From positions 3,764,037-3,828,036 of the forward strand of contig CM035350.1 of NCBI GenBank assembly GCA_020137815.1: a stretch of DNA of 64,000 nucleotides. Direction: 5' to 3'. Shown one piece after another: positions 46,634 through 63,016 of the stretch; position 1 is the first letter of the stretch; each line of letters starts with the position of its first letter. The position numbers and the translations under genes were made by a program. The notes below the pieces were generated by a model, which saw nothing but the letters and a program-made list of their open reading frames with translations, had not been told where the DNA came from and did not search any database. The DNA comes from Hormiphora californensis. Taxonomy: Eukaryota; Ctenophora; Tentaculata; Cydippida; Pleurobrachiidae.

Positions 46634-47561
46634 TTGATGGGAAGTTTCGTTTCCCTATCCTCTTTCGATTCTTCACGGAACCTTCCAACCAACAGCGACC
46701 ACACACTTCCACCTCGACAACAGGTTAGAAGAAGCTGATATAGTCAGCATTGGCCTAACAAAGAAGGTGCTTGTCAGCGCCAGCTCATTACTCATATATA
46801 TGATCTCGGAATAGTTTCAATTTCACCATGTCTCGGTGTGATATCATGTGTTAAATCTCATTCTGACTCATGCAGTGTGACACAGACATTGTTTTGCGGG
46901 TAGACGGGGGTACATGATATATACATTCGCGTCATATCTCTTGAGAGAAAGAAAGAGAGAAAGATAATTGTACCATACATGTTTACGTGTTCGTTAGTCC
47001 ATCCCCCACAAACCTGGGTTTAGACAGGGTAATTCCAAGCTGCCGTCAAGCTTGCAGCATCTCCACGTGTGTCAGGTCTCATGTGAAATTAACCGCAGGA
47101 ATTTGTGTCGAGTAACAAGCTATAGAATTTGGTTTACACACTACTCTTTTGTGTCACAATTATTGATAATTACACTTTCATTTTTCATCTAGCTTCGTTT
47201 TGGCACATTGACATATCTGCTCACTCATTACAATGTTTCTCAATACAATGTGCGTAGACATGGTACGAACAGTTTAAGGTTGTCAGTTGGTTTATTCGAG
47301 GCTATCCGAGTTACTGCAATGCTAGCTACAGACGTTTTTGGCCTGCAAGCATCCTTGAAAGTGGGACTTACAGGATATTTTTCATGGGATTTTGGGCCCC
47401 TTCCTAAATAATAAATGCCGCTGTTTTTAGTTTGGCCTGATCCAGATAGTTCTCCGAGAGAATTTTATCCAGCATTTACCCAGGATCATTTGATGAATAT
47501 TTTCCCTTGGAAATGCAAATTTAATTGCAACCTCTATTGACCCTATTGTTGACCTTTTTTT

Positions 47562-47633
<72 letters not shown>

Positions 47634-47952
47634 TCTCCCGCATATTCTCATTATTCTCACCCTATATTTTCCTCCTCGTTCCGAACACTACTCTTTCCCA
47701 TGCGTGTTCCCTTGTTTCCCTGGCAACTGCAGATGGGTTATCTAGGCAGTGCTCTGTGAGGTCGATCACCTGTCTGTGTGTTACTCAGGGGAGGTGTTGG
47801 CCATGCTGTTCGTGATGTTTTGTGAGATCCTGCAGTATGCTCCGTGATCAGTACCATGTGGTCCCCCCTCTCTCTATCTTGTGATCCATGGTATATTTCT
47901 TTACGGGGTTGAATTATGAACCAATTACTGGTGTCCAGTCGGCAGTGGCCGT

Positions 47953-48011
<59 letters not shown>

Positions 48012-49759
48012 CTGGATCTCTCTCTCTCGCACGCTCATCAGTCTAGATCGATCTGTCGCCCTCTCACTCTGTGGAGAAAGAAAGCTCCGCTCTATACCCA
48101 CACCTCCGTGAGGACTCACAACAGATTAGCGCAACGGCGGGGTTCCGGGAGAAGGGGCTGATGAGGAAGTCAACATAAAGAGAGTCACTCTCGTCTTTAT
48201 CTACTCTAGCGATCTATAGAGCGCGTCGCTGCTTCGCGCAGCTCTCGAGCTAGTGATTTTTAGTGTCTCTCTCTCAGTATGCGAGCGCGTATTAAATTAA
48301 TTGGGGGGTTTTTTCTTTACCCCCGTTTAATTTTGGGTAAACCCTTAATTTTTTTTCCACCCTTTAGCCCGGGGTTACTATTTTTTTTAGCAAAATTTTT
48401 TAGTAAATTTTGGGAACTAACTCCTTTCTTATTACTATGATAATTTTGGCTTTTATTTAAATCGGAGTTCGAGAGATCGCTCGGTATCATGAAAAACCTA
48501 CAATGCAAGCATGTCTCAATGAGATGTATATACCTTCTTTCTCAATTCTTGCTCTCCCTTTTTTCTATACTTTTAGTGTTGTGTCCAAAGTTGCTTCTTC
48601 ATGAAGCCGAGAAGAAGCATTGTTCTTTTTATCTGTTTTATTTTTTGTACTTCTCTATGTTACACCATGAAATAATCATTAGGAGTATAGTACATGTTGG
48701 AGTTAATTTAAATTGATTGAGCATCTAAACTTTATACATGTAATGGTCAACATAGAGTCTTGATACTTTCTCTACGTGCAGGTAGTCACAAAGATGGGTT
48801 CAACACCAAGTGGACGGTTTTCTCGTGTCTGTTTCTCATGGTCAACTAGCTTCAACCATTGTTCATGTTTAGATTTCAGTTTCAATGAGTCTAAATGCCT
48901 TCACACTCGGGTTTTCCAGTTATACTAACATACGTTTTAATGGGTAAAGAATTCATAACACTCTATCATTATCCCCCAACTAAATTCTCAACGTTATATG
49001 TATTCCTGTGTTAAAAATTGCTGCACATTGGACCATCAACAAACGGATGTAGTCTTATAATTCACCGAGCTCCCCAACCCAAGTATCCTTTATATTCACT
49101 CTCCTCAGACTAGTGATCCGGCCCCCCTCCCCCAACCCCTTAACCATTCAGAGGTATAGAGTGTCTTGATTCTCATACTCCCACCTGCCCAGCCGGGGTC
49201 CGTCGCTATCTGAGACATGAGCTCTTCAATATAAGATCCTGTTATTTCGTAGTTATTGCCATCCCATTATAACCATTCATGTGTGTTTTTTCTACATATG
49301 ATTGTTTGTCCTAACCTCGCTCCTCTATCTTTTCTACCGCCCCAAGTGCTCTCACTCTACTATCCGTCCGGCTCAACTGTTAGAGATGTTTGGCCTGATA
49401 GGACGTGAGATCGAGTGTGCTGAATCAATCAGATCATCTCCTACTTGGACCCTAACTAATATGCAGACAGTATCTCAATCGTTACTGTGTGCATGCTGCA
49501 TCCACTAAATTTCCCACTGTTCTTTCTGAGGCTAGTGACTTAGATGTTCTCCTTACATTCATCACTTCAATCCTACTTCTTCACTCTCTATACCTCCTTC
49601 CCATATCCCTGGAAGCAAGGTGACGGGCACAAGCAACTAGCGAGTTTTTAATGACGTGCTTTCGTCTTATCACTGACTCAACCTTCTAATATCAGACTTC
49701 ACCCTACTGCTGCACTGTGTCCTGCGAGGCCTCTCATCTCTGTCGTCTCGACCATACTG
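46634..49759. other. Non-coding stretch with CT microsatellites
   Basis: CT tracts at 47561-47637 and 47957-48029; poly-T/G rich 48300-48470. No supported gene. Confidence 0.45.
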
Positions 49760-50403
49760 GCCTATCCTATATCTATCTCTCTCTTGCTTCGTCTTTCATC
49801 TCTCTCTCCTTACTCTCTCTCTACCTTCTCATCTCTCTCTCTCCATCTCTCTCTCTTACTCTATAATCTCTCTTCACCCCCTCTTCCTGTCCTCTCTTCT
49901 CTCTCATATTCCCTCCTCCTCATCTTCACTCTCTCTCTCTCTCTCTCTCCTCTCTCGGTTCTCCACCTTCCTCTCCCGCTCCCTCTCCCCGCTATCTCTC
50001 ATCATCTCCTTCTCTCTCCTCTCACTCGACTTCTCTCTCCTCTCCTCCTCTCTTACTTTCATCTCACTTCCTCTCTCCTTCTTTATCTCCCTCCAGTCAT
50101 CGCACATCAATCCACCCTTCTCTCGTTCTTCTCTCCTCTCTCAGTCTCTCCCCTCTCCTATCTCCTCTCCCTTCTGTCCACTCATCCGTTTCTCTCCCTC
50201 CTCTCCTCCTCTCCCTCTCTTCTCGCTCTCTCTCTCCTCCACTCTCTCCGTCTCCTCTCTCTCCTTCGTCTCACCTCTCCTCTCTCTCACCCTCTCTCTC
50301 TCCTCTCGTTCTCCTCCTCCCCTCTCCTTCTCCCCCTCCTCTCCTCTCCTCATCTCTCTCACATCTCTTAAAACTCCCTCCTCTCATCTCTCCTCCGTGC
50401 TCT

Positions 50404-50480
<77 letters not shown>
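49760..50480. repeat. CT-rich low-complexity tract ending in a pure CT microsatellite
   Basis: About 650 bp of TCTCC-type variants, then CT at 50409-50480. The 195-codon Leu/Ser/Pro ORF on plus and Glu/Arg ORFs on minus are artefacts. Confidence 0.9.
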
Positions 50481-50483
<3 letters not shown>

Positions 50484-51047
50484 GTGAAGCACTCCTTGTT
50501 TTCTATGTTTGCTGTTCATGTTATCAGCACTGTGTGTCACTTATAGATCTCGTGTGGAGGTTAGTCGAGATTGGAAAGTTTCAGATCACACGGGCAGTCC
50601 CCGGTCTACTACAGCTGGTAGCCTCACAACAGCCTCTACAGCCATGTAATTATTGTTCAGCAGCCCCTGCTGTAAACACTACTGCACTTCAAGGACCCGC
50701 TAGTTCAGCTGTGATTGCTTGTCGAGAGATGGAGTGCGTGCAACAAAAGCTCCATTATATCACTTCTAGCTTGAGTTTGCTGCTGCTACATGTGCTATTG
50801 CTGTTGTCGGTGTTCAGAGAAAAAGAGGGGAGAGGGGTAGAGAGCGAGAGGTAATGAGTACAGGAGAGTTCTTGGTCATCATAATGTAGAAATGACCGCG
50901 GCTAATAACGATTTAGCCAAAATGTAGAGACCAAATGTGTAATTTGTAGGAGTAAGTAGTATAGCTGAGTCTATCGTCAGTAAACGGGGTTGTTCTTTTT
51001 TTACTATGAGAATATGTTACGTTATGATATCCGGCAAATGCAATTTA
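50481..51047. other. Non-coding stretch left of the copia element
   Basis: A 106-codon ORF at 50534 has no domain. No other gene seen. Confidence 0.4.
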
Positions 51048-51052
51048 CTTTG

Positions 51053-51383
51053 TGTCAATATGATGTTGGGAAGGTGTTTGGAATGGGAAGGTGGACGAAT
51101 GGAAACACGGTAGATAACGGGTGGTTAACAAAATAGACGGATCAGGTAGTACAACGTTAAGGTAGTTCGATATTGGGAATCTGACAAAGTGCTTGTCAAC
51201 TTAAAACTCACTCATCTTCACAAAAAGCACGTGCGCGCACTTGAAAGGTGCATTTCAAGTGCGTGCACAAAAGTGTCACATACTAATGATCAGTTCGCGC
51301 GTTACGTCCGGTAGGCGGTAACAACTGCGACAGTGTGTCCCACAGAACAATACACTCAATCTCATGACACACAGCTCATGACA
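51053..51383 (-). repeat. 3' LTR of the copia element (331 bp)
   Basis: TGTCA...TGACA ends. Contains a 16-bp inverted repeat (GTGCGCGCACTTGAAA / TTTCAAGTGCGTGCAC, 51231-51268) preceded by CACGTG-type sequence. Confidence 0.97.
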
Positions 51384-51392
51384 CTCCCCTCT
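51384..51392 (-). promoter_or_regulatory. Polypurine tract of the copia element
   Basis: AGAGGGGAG in the element's sense directly abuts the 3' LTR, the normal site of plus-strand priming. Confidence 0.85.
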
Positions 51393-51672
51393 ATTTCTTT
51401 CTCAAAAGGACTTACCGAACTCGAGACCGATGAGGCAATGAACGCCGAGAGGGTTCCAAACCGTGTCAAGGCTAAAACTGTCATTTGTCAATTGTCGTAA
51501 CAATACAAGTGAGAGTTAACTGGGAAAAACTAACAATGTGAAAATACTGAGATACGAAAAGGTACATGTTGTCTTTGTCTGGAAGAAAAATAGAAAACAA
51601 AGTCAGTTGTCCGATAAAATATTTCAACTGGAGAAATAAAGTTAAAAAAATACAAGTAGGTTGGAAAACACA

Positions 51673-54600
51673 CTAGATCATCCTCTCGATCACTCTGGGA
51701 CTCACTCCTCGCTTTGTGAGTACATCAGCGGGGTTAGACTTCGACTCCACCCAGTTGATGGATGCTTCTCCCTTTTCGACCTTCTCTTGAACTTCACGTA
51801 GCTCCAAGATGCTTCCCTTATCGGTTGGTACAGCTGAGACGGAGTTTGCCAAACTCACAACTTGTGCGGAGTCTGTGTAAAGTCTGATGGGAGGGTCAAA
51901 AGATAGTTCCTGGAGGAGGGCTTTGATCATAACTCCATATCCCAATCCTTCAGATACAGCATACAATTCTGCGGCAAAGACGCTCTTCACTACACGTTTT
52001 ACCTTGCCACACGAGTAGGCGATCAAATTGAAATCAGAGCTGTCTCCCCAGAAAACTACAACTCCTGCTCCGCTCTTTCTGTCAGCTAGGTTGCCGAGAC
52101 TGGCATCAGTGTAAACAATTATCTCAGCTGTGGTAGGGTTAAAAGGGGAAAAGGTTATCGTTGAAGGAGAAAGGTTGGTCACAATCTTCTTCAGTTCTTT
52201 GAACTCTTTGCCGGTCCAGGGTGATTTCGTCGTAATGTCAAGGAGACTGAAACTGATCTGTGGCATACTTTGGGTAGCCAGCCAGTTCAACTTTCCGATC
52301 ACCGTTCTCATATAGGATTGAAGATTCTCATCAACCTCTTCTTGATTCTGTGGTACCGGTTTAACAGCTTTCATCTTGTCCAGGATATCCTCTCTCACAA
52401 ACTTACAATACTGTTCCTGGGTTACACAAATGTCAATTCCTTGCTGTTTCAACTGCCATCCCAGGTAGTTGAATTCAGTTGTTTCAACTCTTCCTATCTT
52501 GTAGTTGTCAAGAGCGGGTTTAACTTTCTTGTAGAAGTTGTGATCACCAGTAATAAGAATATCATCCACATGAATTACTAGTAATCCTTGTAGTTTCCCG
52601 TCATCTCCAGTGGTGAAAAATACATTCTTGTCAATTCTTGACATCTGGAGAGTGTTTTTCAAAGTTGCGGTGAGTGACATGTACCATCTTCTTCCCGCGT
52701 CACCAAGACCGTACAGTGGTTTATTTAGTTTCCACAGTACATCCTTCCTCTTGAGGTAAGCTGGGGGTTTGATGAACACATCTCTTGTCATCTTATCTGA
52801 CTGCAGGTAGGCACTGGTTACATCAACACTTTTCAGGGTCCAGTTACTGGTAGTTGCCAAACTTAGCAAGATCCTCACTGCGTGTTTAGTAACAGTCGGT
52901 GAGTTAGTCGGGTCCTCGAGTTTTTCCTCAAATCCTCGGGCCACCAGCCTGGCTTTCACTGTGCCATCATCTTTCCGTGTCATCACCCATCTGGTGGTGA
53001 CTGGTTGTTGTCCTGTATCGGGTACTTCCTCGAAAACATTGAATTCACGGAGTTTGTCAATCTCCCTATTTCGTGCTGTCTGCACTTCTTCCTTGCCCAG
53101 TTTAGATGCGGCAAGAAGAATGATCTCCTCAGCATCAGAATCGGGATCTGAGTCCTCTGTGTCTTGATCTGGGGTGTTTGCTGCGTCCTCTGTGGGCTCT
53201 GCAACATCCTCTTTTGGCGTTAACGTGTCCTCATTGGAGTCAGTCTTTTCCTCATTGGGTCTGGCGCTGTCCTCTGTGGGATCTGGCTCTATGTCTCTCT
53301 GACCAGGTGTATCCTCAGTATCCGGGCTGGTTTCACTTTCAGGAACTCTCACAACAACAGGTCCACTTGTTGTGGCCTCATCCTCCTGCTGGTCCTCGGT
53401 TGGGACGGCTATCTCTGCATAAGTAGGTTCTCTGGGAACTTCTTCAATGTTACTCTCACTGTGTCCATCTTGTGGAGTGTCCTCTTCGGGATCTGTTTCA
53501 CTAGGGATGAGTAATTCATCTGCAGGATGCTCTGGTGGGGGGATTTGTCGTCTGTTGTGCCGGAGATTGTATTTTCTGGTCGGTTCACGGACTGTCTTCT
53601 TTGGACGTCTGACTCTGCTAGCCTTCGGTGGCTGCAATTTAGATTTCTCTATCGGTTCCGGGACATCTTCATCAGTCGTCACTTCCGGTGCAGTCTGCAT
53701 CTCGGGGACGTGTCTCTTGGAACTTGATTCCTCGTTTCGTTTGTACTCCTCTTTCCGTTGTTGGTCCTCTGGGGGTTCTTGTCTTTGTTGTACCAGTCTC
53801 ACTTTGCATGGGTGTGCTCTTAGTAGTTGTCCGCCGTGTTTAATCAGTACTTGGTTCTCAGTCATTCCAACTACAGTTGCAGGTCCCAACCAGGTCTTGT
53901 GTTGCTCACGTTTATAATACACCTTATCTCCCTGGACGTAGGTGGTCTGATCCTGTGTTGGTCCTGAACTTGCTAGAGCTCTCTTTAATCTGCTTGCATT
54001 CTCGAGTTGGATGAATTTCTCCCTGGCGGTCTTCATGGCTTTGATATTGTCTGAAATCACTTGGTCCTCACTCTTCTGGTCTCCATGGGCAGGTAAACAA
54101 TCATCGTTCAGTACACTGGGGAAGGTAGGATTGCTCCCAAACACGAGTTGGTGTGGTGAGAATCCCATCTGGTTAGTCAACTGGTTCTTCGCATTGGAAG
54201 CCCAAGCACAAGCTACAGTTATACTGCACTTCGTGTCATCTTTGGTCTTCTCAACCATCTTTCCAAGAATACTGTTATGTCTCTCACAGATCCCATTGCA
54301 CCAAGGACTTTCTGCTGGAGTAGACTTTAATTCGATTCCAAGTCTGCTCGCCATCTCAAGTAGGGTATCATTGATGAACTCGCCACCGTTGTCGCTGAGA
54401 ATTCTCTGTGGACGTCCAAAAATGCTAATCCAGCTTGTGAAGAACTTCTGGGTGATCTCAGTTCCAGTTTTTGATTTCACGGGGACCATTACACTGTATC
54501 TGGTCAGTGTGTCAATGATGTGTAGTACCCAGCATGATTCTCCAGACTTGAACTTCAGCATCTTGAGATCCATAGCGAGACATTCGTTGAATGTTTTGCT

Positions 54601-55992
54601 GAGAGGTAAAGCTACTTTCCTCCGTGGTTTGGATGCACTGTGTTCGAGACAGTTTTCACATTCTTGTGTGACCCTGGTGAGTTCTTGACAAATCTCAGAC
54701 TTTCGAGGGTGATCCGAGGATTTAACAATATCCTGGATCTTGGAGACTGAACCATGAGCAAAGTACTTGTGGAGTTTCTTGGCAATTGCTGGAGGAGAGA
54801 TCCCTGAACAAGAATTTGTTAACAAAGTAGTGGGTGAAAGCTTCTTATTAAGGTCAATTGTCACATGTCCAGTGTCAGTAAGATGTAATGTAGTTGTCTT
54901 ACCCGAGACACGGAGTTGATCCCTCTCAAAGTCAATCACTGCACCCATCTGACTCAATAAGTGCCTGGATAGGAGAAGGGGAATGTTAATATCAAGAACA
55001 TATACCGCAAACTCAGTAAACTTCACACCGAAAATATCAGTTGGGATATAAGCAATCATAGTAGAGTTAACTCCTGATAAATCACCAAATGTAAATCTTC
55101 TCTGTTCACATGATTCTCTTCTCACTCGAATACACGACTCTTTCTCAAAATTCTTTAACCAATCACTGCCACACACACTCTTAGCGGCGCCAGTATCAAG
55201 CAACGCACGAAGTCCCACTTGCTCGGATAAAGACAAGACATAGTCCGTTTCAACGCTCATCTTGTACACTCCTGTGGCATCGCCACTCTGACCTCGTCGA
55301 CCCCCAGATCCACGCTGACCACGTCCTCCACCACGTTTTCCCCGTACGGCACCACGCCGATTGTAACACTCAGAGGCAATGTGACCAGTCTTCTTACAAT
55401 TGTAACAGACAACCAGAGTCATTGTTTCAGAGGTTTGATCGGTTTCAGCAGCTGAGGGTAGGGTCTCCCCATACGCCCTCTTCATCTGTGTGATCATGCA
55501 TTCCAGACTGATTTCAACACAGGTAGCTCTGAGGAGTCGTTTCTGTTCATCGGAGATGTTAGATTGTTCCAAAAGTCTGTAGGCTAACACTTGTGATCCA
55601 TAGAGTTTGTGATGGTCATCGACTCCAGCCTGCTGTCGGAGCTCCCCAAGTCGGGTGGAAAACTCTGATATAAAATCTGACATGTTCTGATTAGCTGGTC
55701 TGATAAAGTTCTCAAAAGCTTCAATGGCGGAAAAGAGTGAAACAGTTTTGTCTCTGCCGAACACTTTCTCGATGGCATCGAGGAGGATTTTAACACCGTT
55801 CTCGGACTTGAGCTGCTCGGTGGGTACGCCTAGGGCTACTTCCTTTGCACGTCCCTTCATTTGGAGAGCTAACCGGGCCGCCTGTTTCTCCTTGGGGCAG
55901 CCAGTACCTAACAGCCAGATGTCGACCTCACGGCGATAAGTCTCAAAGTTCGTTTTGTTATCAAAGACCGGGGCATGAATGTCGGATGGCAT
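51673..55992 (-). CDS. Copia Gag-Pol polyprotein
   Basis: One uninterrupted ORF of 1439 codons from MPSDIHAPVF (the frame is open 35 codons further up into the 5' LTR, but this ATG is the first inside the internal region). Domains in order: copia-type Gag; zinc knuckle CYNCKKTGHIASEC; aspartic protease with LLDTGAAKSV; integrase with a zinc-binding H/C region ending CENC and catalytic D, D (LSDNGGEF) and E (NGICERHN); reverse transcriptase with KARLVARGF, YGLGDAGRRWY and VIHVDDILITG; RNase H with YTDASLGN, AELYAVSEG and YTDSAQVV. Order PR-IN-RT-RH defines Ty1/copia. The catalytic box is HVDD where YVDD is usual. The linker between integrase and RT is very acidic and rich in Pro/Thr/Glu. No frameshift separates gag and pol. 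Confidence 0.97.
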   Translation of the reverse strand: MPSDIHAPVFDNKTNFETYRREVDIWLLGTGCPKEKQAARLALQMKGRAKEVALGVPTEQLKSENGVKILLDAIEKVFGRDKTVSLFSAIEAFENFIRPANQNMSDFISEFSTRLGELRQQAGVDDHHKLYGSQVLAYRLLEQSNISDEQKRLLRATCVEISLECMITQMKRAYGETLPSAAETDQTSETMTLVVCYNCKKTGHIASECYNRRGAVRGKRGGGRGQRGSGGRRGQSGDATGVYKMSVETDYVLSLSEQVGLRALLDTGAAKSVCGSDWLKNFEKESCIRVRRESCEQRRFTFGDLSGVNSTMIAYIPTDIFGVKFTEFAVYVLDINIPLLLSRHLLSQMGAVIDFERDQLRVSGKTTTLHLTDTGHVTIDLNKKLSPTTLLTNSCSGISPPAIAKKLHKYFAHGSVSKIQDIVKSSDHPRKSEICQELTRVTQECENCLEHSASKPRRKVALPLSKTFNECLAMDLKMLKFKSGESCWVLHIIDTLTRYSVMVPVKSKTGTEITQKFFTSWISIFGRPQRILSDNGGEFINDTLLEMASRLGIELKSTPAESPWCNGICERHNSILGKMVEKTKDDTKCSITVACAWASNAKNQLTNQMGFSPHQLVFGSNPTFPSVLNDDCLPAHGDQKSEDQVISDNIKAMKTAREKFIQLENASRLKRALASSGPTQDQTTYVQGDKVYYKREQHKTWLGPATVVGMTENQVLIKHGGQLLRAHPCKVRLVQQRQEPPEDQQRKEEYKRNEESSSKRHVPEMQTAPEVTTDEDVPEPIEKSKLQPPKASRVRRPKKTVREPTRKYNLRHNRRQIPPPEHPADELLIPSETDPEEDTPQDGHSESNIEEVPREPTYAEIAVPTEDQQEDEATTSGPVVVRVPESETSPDTEDTPGQRDIEPDPTEDSARPNEEKTDSNEDTLTPKEDVAEPTEDAANTPDQDTEDSDPDSDAEEIILLAASKLGKEEVQTARNREIDKLREFNVFEEVPDTGQQPVTTRWVMTRKDDGTVKARLVARGFEEKLEDPTNSPTVTKHAVRILLSLATTSNWTLKSVDVTSAYLQSDKMTRDVFIKPPAYLKRKDVLWKLNKPLYGLGDAGRRWYMSLTATLKNTLQMSRIDKNVFFTTGDDGKLQGLLVIHVDDILITGDHNFYKKVKPALDNYKIGRVETTEFNYLGWQLKQQGIDICVTQEQYCKFVREDILDKMKAVKPVPQNQEEVDENLQSYMRTVIGKLNWLATQSMPQISFSLLDITTKSPWTGKEFKELKKIVTNLSPSTITFSPFNPTTAEIIVYTDASLGNLADRKSGAGVVVFWGDSSDFNLIAYSCGKVKRVVKSVFAAELYAVSEGLGYGVMIKALLQELSFDPPIRLYTDSAQVVSLANSVSAVPTDKGSILELREVQEKVEKGEASINWVESKSNPADVLTKRGVSPRVIERMI

Positions 55993-56008
55993 AATGTCGT
56001 CAGCTTCA

Positions 56009-56017
56009 CTGCTACCA
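56009..56017 (-). promoter_or_regulatory. Primer binding site for initiator tRNA-Met
   Basis: One base after the 5' LTR the sense strand reads TGGTAGCAG, the complement of CTGCTACCA, the 3' end of animal initiator tRNA-Met. Confidence 0.85.
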
Positions 56018-56018
56018 C

Positions 56019-56349
56019 TGTCAATATGATGTTGGGAAGGTGTTTGGAATGGGAAGGTGGACGAATGGAAACACGGTAGATAACGGGTGGTTAACAAAAT
56101 AGACGGATCAGGTAGTACAACGTTAAGGTAGTTCGATATTGGGAATCTGACAAAGTGCTTGTCAACTTAAAACTCACTCATCTTCACAAAAAGCACGTGC
56201 GCGCACTTGAAAGGTGCATTTCAAGTGCGTGCACAAAAGTGTCACATACTAATGATCAGTTCGCGCGTTACGTCCGGTAGGCGGTAACAACTGCGACAGT
56301 GTGTCCCACAGAACAATACACTCAATCTCATGACACACAGCTCATGACA
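56019..56349 (-). repeat. 5' LTR of the copia element (331 bp)
   Basis: Appears identical to the LTR at 51053-51383. It should hold promoter and RNA start in its minus-strand sense. Confidence 0.97.
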
Positions 56350-56354
56350 CTTTG

Positions 56355-57702
56355 TGTTTTAGCTTCCTTTATGTCCACCGCGGCAGAATGACTTACTCTG
56401 TTTCTTGTCCCACAGCTGACTAACTATACGGGCGATCTATTCGAGCCCCCGTAATCCCCCGTGTAACTGAGCCCATTCCTTTTCATCGGAAATGAATAGT
56501 TTTATTTTGTTGCTCGGTTAACGGTTTAGTTCTAAGAAGTGCTTACTCGAATATACGCCGCGGGGAGATCAAGGTTGCAGTGAAGTGAAAGGAGCCGAAT
56601 TGTGAAGGTTTTAGAAATGAGTTGAACGACGCGGGTGAGAAAGAGAGAAAGAGAGAGAAAGAGAGACAGAGACAGAGACAGAGACAGAGACAGAGACAGA
56701 GACAGAGACAGAGACAGAGGCAGAGACAGATACATGGAGACAGAGACAGAGATAGAGACAGAGACAGAGACAGAAAAAGAGACAGAAAAAGAGACAGAAA
56801 AAGAGATAGAAAAAGAGACAGAAAAAGAGATAGATAGAGAGTGACACGGTTTGACACGGTGCTAATAGTAGTACATTATTAGTATTATAGAACATGGCGT
56901 CTCTATAGTGAGATCGATCCACAGAAGGTCAGAGCAGCAAAATAGTGAAACGGGAGGATCAGAAGTATAGAGAAAGAAGAGAGGGTCAGAGAGGAGCGTT
57001 ACTAAGGATATAGTAGATTCTATTTAATGTTGTGGTCTAAATGTTGCTACCGCCGTCCCCTGAGCCACTACATGTGTTGCTCGTTACTGCAGGGAGCTAT
57101 AGGGCGGTAGTTGTGCCGAGAATAGAAATAGTGAGTCGCTCTATTTTGTTTTTGTTGTGCCTTGTTGTTGAGTTGTTACATACACCGAATGAGTCTAACA
57201 GGCCAGCAGGGTTCCGCCATTATACACACTAACATGCATGTCAGCACTATATCCCTCTGTCAAGTATGTGAGGGAAATAGTACTGTCAGCTGATATATAA
57301 TATGGTATATCCCTCTAAGCTACTATCTTAATGCCATTGATCGTTGGCCATATCGTCATATCACATTGCTAGGACTTCACCAGTTCGAGTAAGATAGGAC
57401 TGGGAGGATGATAACATGATAGATGACTAGGGAAGAAAGAGTACACTGGGTATGAGTGAGAGGGCTAGCGAGAGAAGGAGAGATATAGAGATGGGGAGAG
57501 GGGGAGAGAGACGCAAGTCTCAAAGCTACTACCCATGCTAGCGCACTTTCGACACTTAGCTAGAGCTCCCCTCGTGATAGTATATTGTGCCCACATATAA
57601 TTCAACCTAGTATATTGTTCTACTAGTGCTATTTATATACTGCAGCTGCTGGTTGTGTCTTGTGATTGTGTGTTTTCAAATTTGCTTGTACATCAAGCAG
57701 CC
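56355..57702. other. Region between copia and PDE1, with GACAGA repeat
   Basis: A GA/GACAGA/GAAAAAGA compound repeat fills 56636-56836. A TATA-like TTTATATA near 57629 stands about 75 bp upstream of the PDE1 ATG. No other gene supported. Confidence 0.5.
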
Positions 57703-62094
<4,392 letters not shown>

Positions 62095-62498
62095 CCAACT
62101 TGGACCGTGCTCATCTAGCCCGCAGTTGTGGCACAGAGATATCAGATAAGGACTTCAACTGATGAGAGAGATATCATCAGACTGATCACTACCACAAACA
62201 AACTATAACATTGCAAGTGTTTAGAGCTGTTTCTTTTGTGGACTGTTTTTACATATTTCTACCAATTGAGCACACACAGAACCGGATCGGATTTGCTCTG
62301 TATTATACAGTTTACACGCGTATTGTAGTATTGAACAGTTATAAATACATTGTACAATAAGTGTAACATATGTACATGTGATTTGTACATTCCATTGTAT
62401 TATTTTTTGAGAGAAGGACTTTGGGAAAACAAAACTGGCCGAACACAATATTTATTGATTTAACTAATTTTGACAAGAAATGCCACACCTAGCCCAAA

Positions 62499-62800
62499 GG
62501 CAAAAACGCATTTACTGCAGACGTCGTGCAGACGTAGAACAGGCTATTGCTGCAGACATAAGTGTGTTTTTTTCGATTTTGGACGTCTCGGCGAATTTTC
62601 GGCCGTGAAAATTCGTTAAAATAATACGTCCGAGATCGGAAAAAAAACCTTTTGAACTATTTCAACCCATCTGCAGTAATCCATTGTACGTCTAATTCCC
62701 GTCTGTAGTACGTCTGATAACGTCTCGTATTCTAAACGAATTTTACACCTCGTGTAGTATGTTTGGACGACGTATATATGTAGCAAATTCGTTTTTGCCT
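62499..62800. mobile_element. MITE-like foldback downstream of PDE1, about 300 bp
   Basis: Left end GGCAAAAACGCATTTACTGC with GACGTCGT nearby; right end (complement) GGCAAAAACGAATTTGCTAC with GACGTCGT. The centre has GGACGTCTCGGCG...ACGTCCGAGATC and AATTTTCGGCCGTGAAAATT stems. Confidence 0.7.
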
Positions 62801-63016
62801 AGCCCAACTGGCAACTATGCAATATTAGTTTACTAGCAGTATCCTGTGTTGTGGTGCCGATCCTGTTTGGCATTGATTATCAAAACAATATGCTCTCAGA
62901 TCATATCGGCACCGACAGGGGGAACAGTCGTGCCCTGTCTGGCGCCGCGATCCCAACTGAGCGCACTGAGCACTCACACTGTCGAATGGGGTATGGTGCC
63001 GCCATACAGGTCGTGC

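Larger units (their letters stand above)
51048..56354 (-). mobile_element. Complete Ty1/copia LTR retrotransposon with 5-bp target duplication
   Basis: The element is 51053-56349, read on the minus strand. LTRs of 331 bp at both ends start TGTCA and end TGACA and look identical by eye. The duplicated target CTTTG is at 51048-51052 and 56350-56354. Primer site, one intact gag-pol ORF and a polypurine tract are all present, so the insertion is young and may be mobile. Confidence 0.97.

Noticed and set aside
49784-50371. 195-codon Leu/Ser/Pro ORF
   Set aside because: CT-rich repeat; no membrane or signal features beyond composition.
55993-56097. 35 extra N-terminal codons of the copia polyprotein
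   Set aside because: They lie across the primer site and inside the 5' LTR; the ATG at 55992 is the first one in the internal region.
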